From Nitrospirota bacterium (GTDB taxonomy: Bacteria > Nitrospirota > Thermodesulfovibrionia > UBA6902), in assembly GCA_016213945.1 (NCBI GenBank), contig JACQZF010000014.1:1-40122 (forward strand): 40,122 bases of DNA, given 5' to 3'. This document shows, one piece after another, positions 39,062-40,122 of the stretch; position 1 is the stretch's first letter; every line of letters begins with the position of its first letter. The position numbers and the translations under genes are program-made. The notes beneath the pieces are model-generated. The model saw only the letters and a list, made by a program, of their open reading frames with translations, was not told the DNA's origin and ran no database searches.

Positions 39062-40122
39062 TTACTTGTAGATTCTATTGAATAATTTCTCTGATAGATA
39101 TGGATCAAGGCCTTGCAGTATCTTAATTTCCTCTAATGCTGATCCTCTGTCATTCATTATGAAATAAGTGAGACCAAGGCCATAATGAGCATTTGTATAA
39201 TAAGGTTTAATCCTTATAGCCTGCTTGTACTCCTCTATTGCTTCTTTATATAACCCTTCCATGCCATAGTTAGCGCCAAGATTAGTGTGAGTCTCTGCTA
39301 TATCAGGTTCAATTCTTATAGAATGTTTAAATGCCTCTATTGCCTCCTTGTGCATTCCTAATTTTCCATAGGCAGCACCAAGACCATTATGTGCCTCTGC
39401 TAAATCAGGCTTGATTCTTATTGCCTGCTTGTATGCATCTATTGCTTCTTTATACTGGCCTGATTTGTAATCGGCATTACCAAGATTGTAATAAGCCTCT
39501 TCATAGTCAGGATTGATTCTTATCGCCTGTTTGAATGCCTCTATCGCCTCTTTAGGCTGTCCTGATTCTCCATAGGCAAAACCAATATCAAACCAATACT
39601 CCGCTGTCTTTTCATAATCCTCTATTCCGTTCTCTCTTAAAGCAATAACTTTCTTACTCTCATTTTTATCCTTTACCAAATTCACCGGCATTGCAAAATT
39701 GAGATTCTGTGCTTCTTTAATAAGGAAAGTCGCAACGCCGATAACTTCGCCATTTTTATTAAACACGGGGCCTCCGCTACTGCCGGGTGAGATTGGGGCG
39801 GTAATCTGGAGGATTTTTTTGTCTGATGTAATCTCTCTTATCCCGCTCAATAAACCGTCAGAGATTGTATTCTCAAGCCCTTCCGGGCTGCTGATGACAT
39901 AAACCTTTTCTCCAACATTTGCATTTGCAATATCCCCAAGTTTTACCACCGGAAGCTTTTCCCCTTTTGCCTTGAGAATTCCAAGGTCGTTTTCTTTGTC
40001 AGTGTAAATCAAACCCTCAACATCTAAAACCTTATCCCCGACCTTTACTTTGATATCTTTCGCATTGCTTATGACATGGTAATTCGTCACCACTGCGCCG
40101 TCGGGACTTACGATAAACCCGC
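39062..40122 (-). CDS. Trypsin-like (HtrA-type) serine protease with TPR array, 5' end outside window
   Basis: The frame is open to the window edge, so the N-terminus is missing. The visible part starts GFIVSPDGAVVTNYHVIS (catalytic His), then ENDLGIL (Asp) and ISPGSSGGPVFN (nucleophile Ser), a chymotrypsin/DegP-type core. No PDZ domain follows. Instead five TPR units run to the C-terminus, each like AIEAFKQAIRINPDYEEAYYNLG. The reading passes through GTG 40093, which is internal. Three bases separate its stop from the nuclease-like gene. Whether it is periplasmic depends on the unseen start. Confidence 0.88.
   Translation of the reverse strand, partial: GFIVSPDGAVVTNYHVISNAKDIKVKVGDKVLDVEGLIYTDKENDLGILKAKGEKLPVVKLGDIANANVGEKVYVISSPEGLENTISDGLLSGIREITSDKKILQITAPISPGSSGGPVFNKNGEVIGVATFLIKEAQNLNFAMPVNLVKDKNESKKVIALRENGIEDYEKTAEYWFDIGFAYGESGQPKEAIEAFKQAIRINPDYEEAYYNLGNADYKSGQYKEAIDAYKQAIRIKPDLAEAHNGLGAAYGKLGMHKEAIEAFKHSIRIEPDIAETHTNLGANYGMEGLYKEAIEEYKQAIRIKPYYTNAHYGLGLTYFIMNDRGSALEEIKILQGLDPYLSEKLFNRIYK

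Overview
This window looks like a chromosome segment of a Gram-negative, anaerobic or facultative bacterium, most likely of the phylum Nitrospirota. That assignment is an inference. It rests on a complete 14-gene complex I operon with separate nuoC and nuoD, c-type heme sensor proteins, a DUF2318 lipoprotein, MopE-like Cys/Asp repeats, a c-di-GMP-I riboswitch, and many REP-like and SPLDKGG-type dispersed repeats between and inside genes. No marker gene fixes the taxon.

Layout. Bases 1-148 hold the right end of an IS3-like element that abuts comEC (77-2674, +). Next come a periplasmic TPR protein and a large secreted FnIII/MopE-like protein, both on the minus strand. The secreted protein sits behind a c-di-GMP-I (GEMM) riboswitch and a strong hairpin. 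From 6.1 to 8.8 kb lie a MATE exporter, a cold-shock protein with a terminator in its leader, a small conserved protein and methylglyoxal synthase. From 9 to 13.4 kb there is a YiiM-like MOSC protein, a small exported protein, a DUF2318 lipoprotein preceded by a 37-codon ORF, a Tll0287-like heme protein, an FmdB-type zinc ribbon protein, tRNA-Leu(GAG) and two single-domain PilZ proteins.

From 28.9 down to 13.4 kb (minus strand) runs the nuoABCDE-x-FGHIJKLMN operon. It has an extra 96-residue coiled-coil gene (x) between nuoE and nuoF, and REP-like or other low-complexity repeats in most intergenic gaps. Divergent from nuoA is a plus-strand unit: a heme-binding sensor kinase, a CheY-like receiver, a DRTGG protein, an anti-sigma-type ATPase and a second DRTGG protein. 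A PHP-domain protein that usually belongs to this set lies about 4 kb away at 36.5 kb. In between is a minus-strand block: a DUF5666 protein, a DUF4382 lipoprotein, an OmpR-type regulator and its kinase, with a PmrA-box-like operator upstream. I read the set as a redox-sensing regulatory unit tied to respiration or hydrogen metabolism and later split by this block.

The right end (37.3-40.1 kb) looks accessory. It holds a truncated higB, a higA broken by an exact 58-bp tandem duplication, and a two-gene unit made of a trypsin/HtrA-TPR protein (running off the window) and a predicted PD-(D/E)XK nuclease-like protein of unknown role. Several genes (TPR protein, 94-aa exported protein, nuoA, PHP protein, perhaps the heme kinase) have promoter-like hexamers so close to the start codon that their mRNAs would be leaderless or nearly so.
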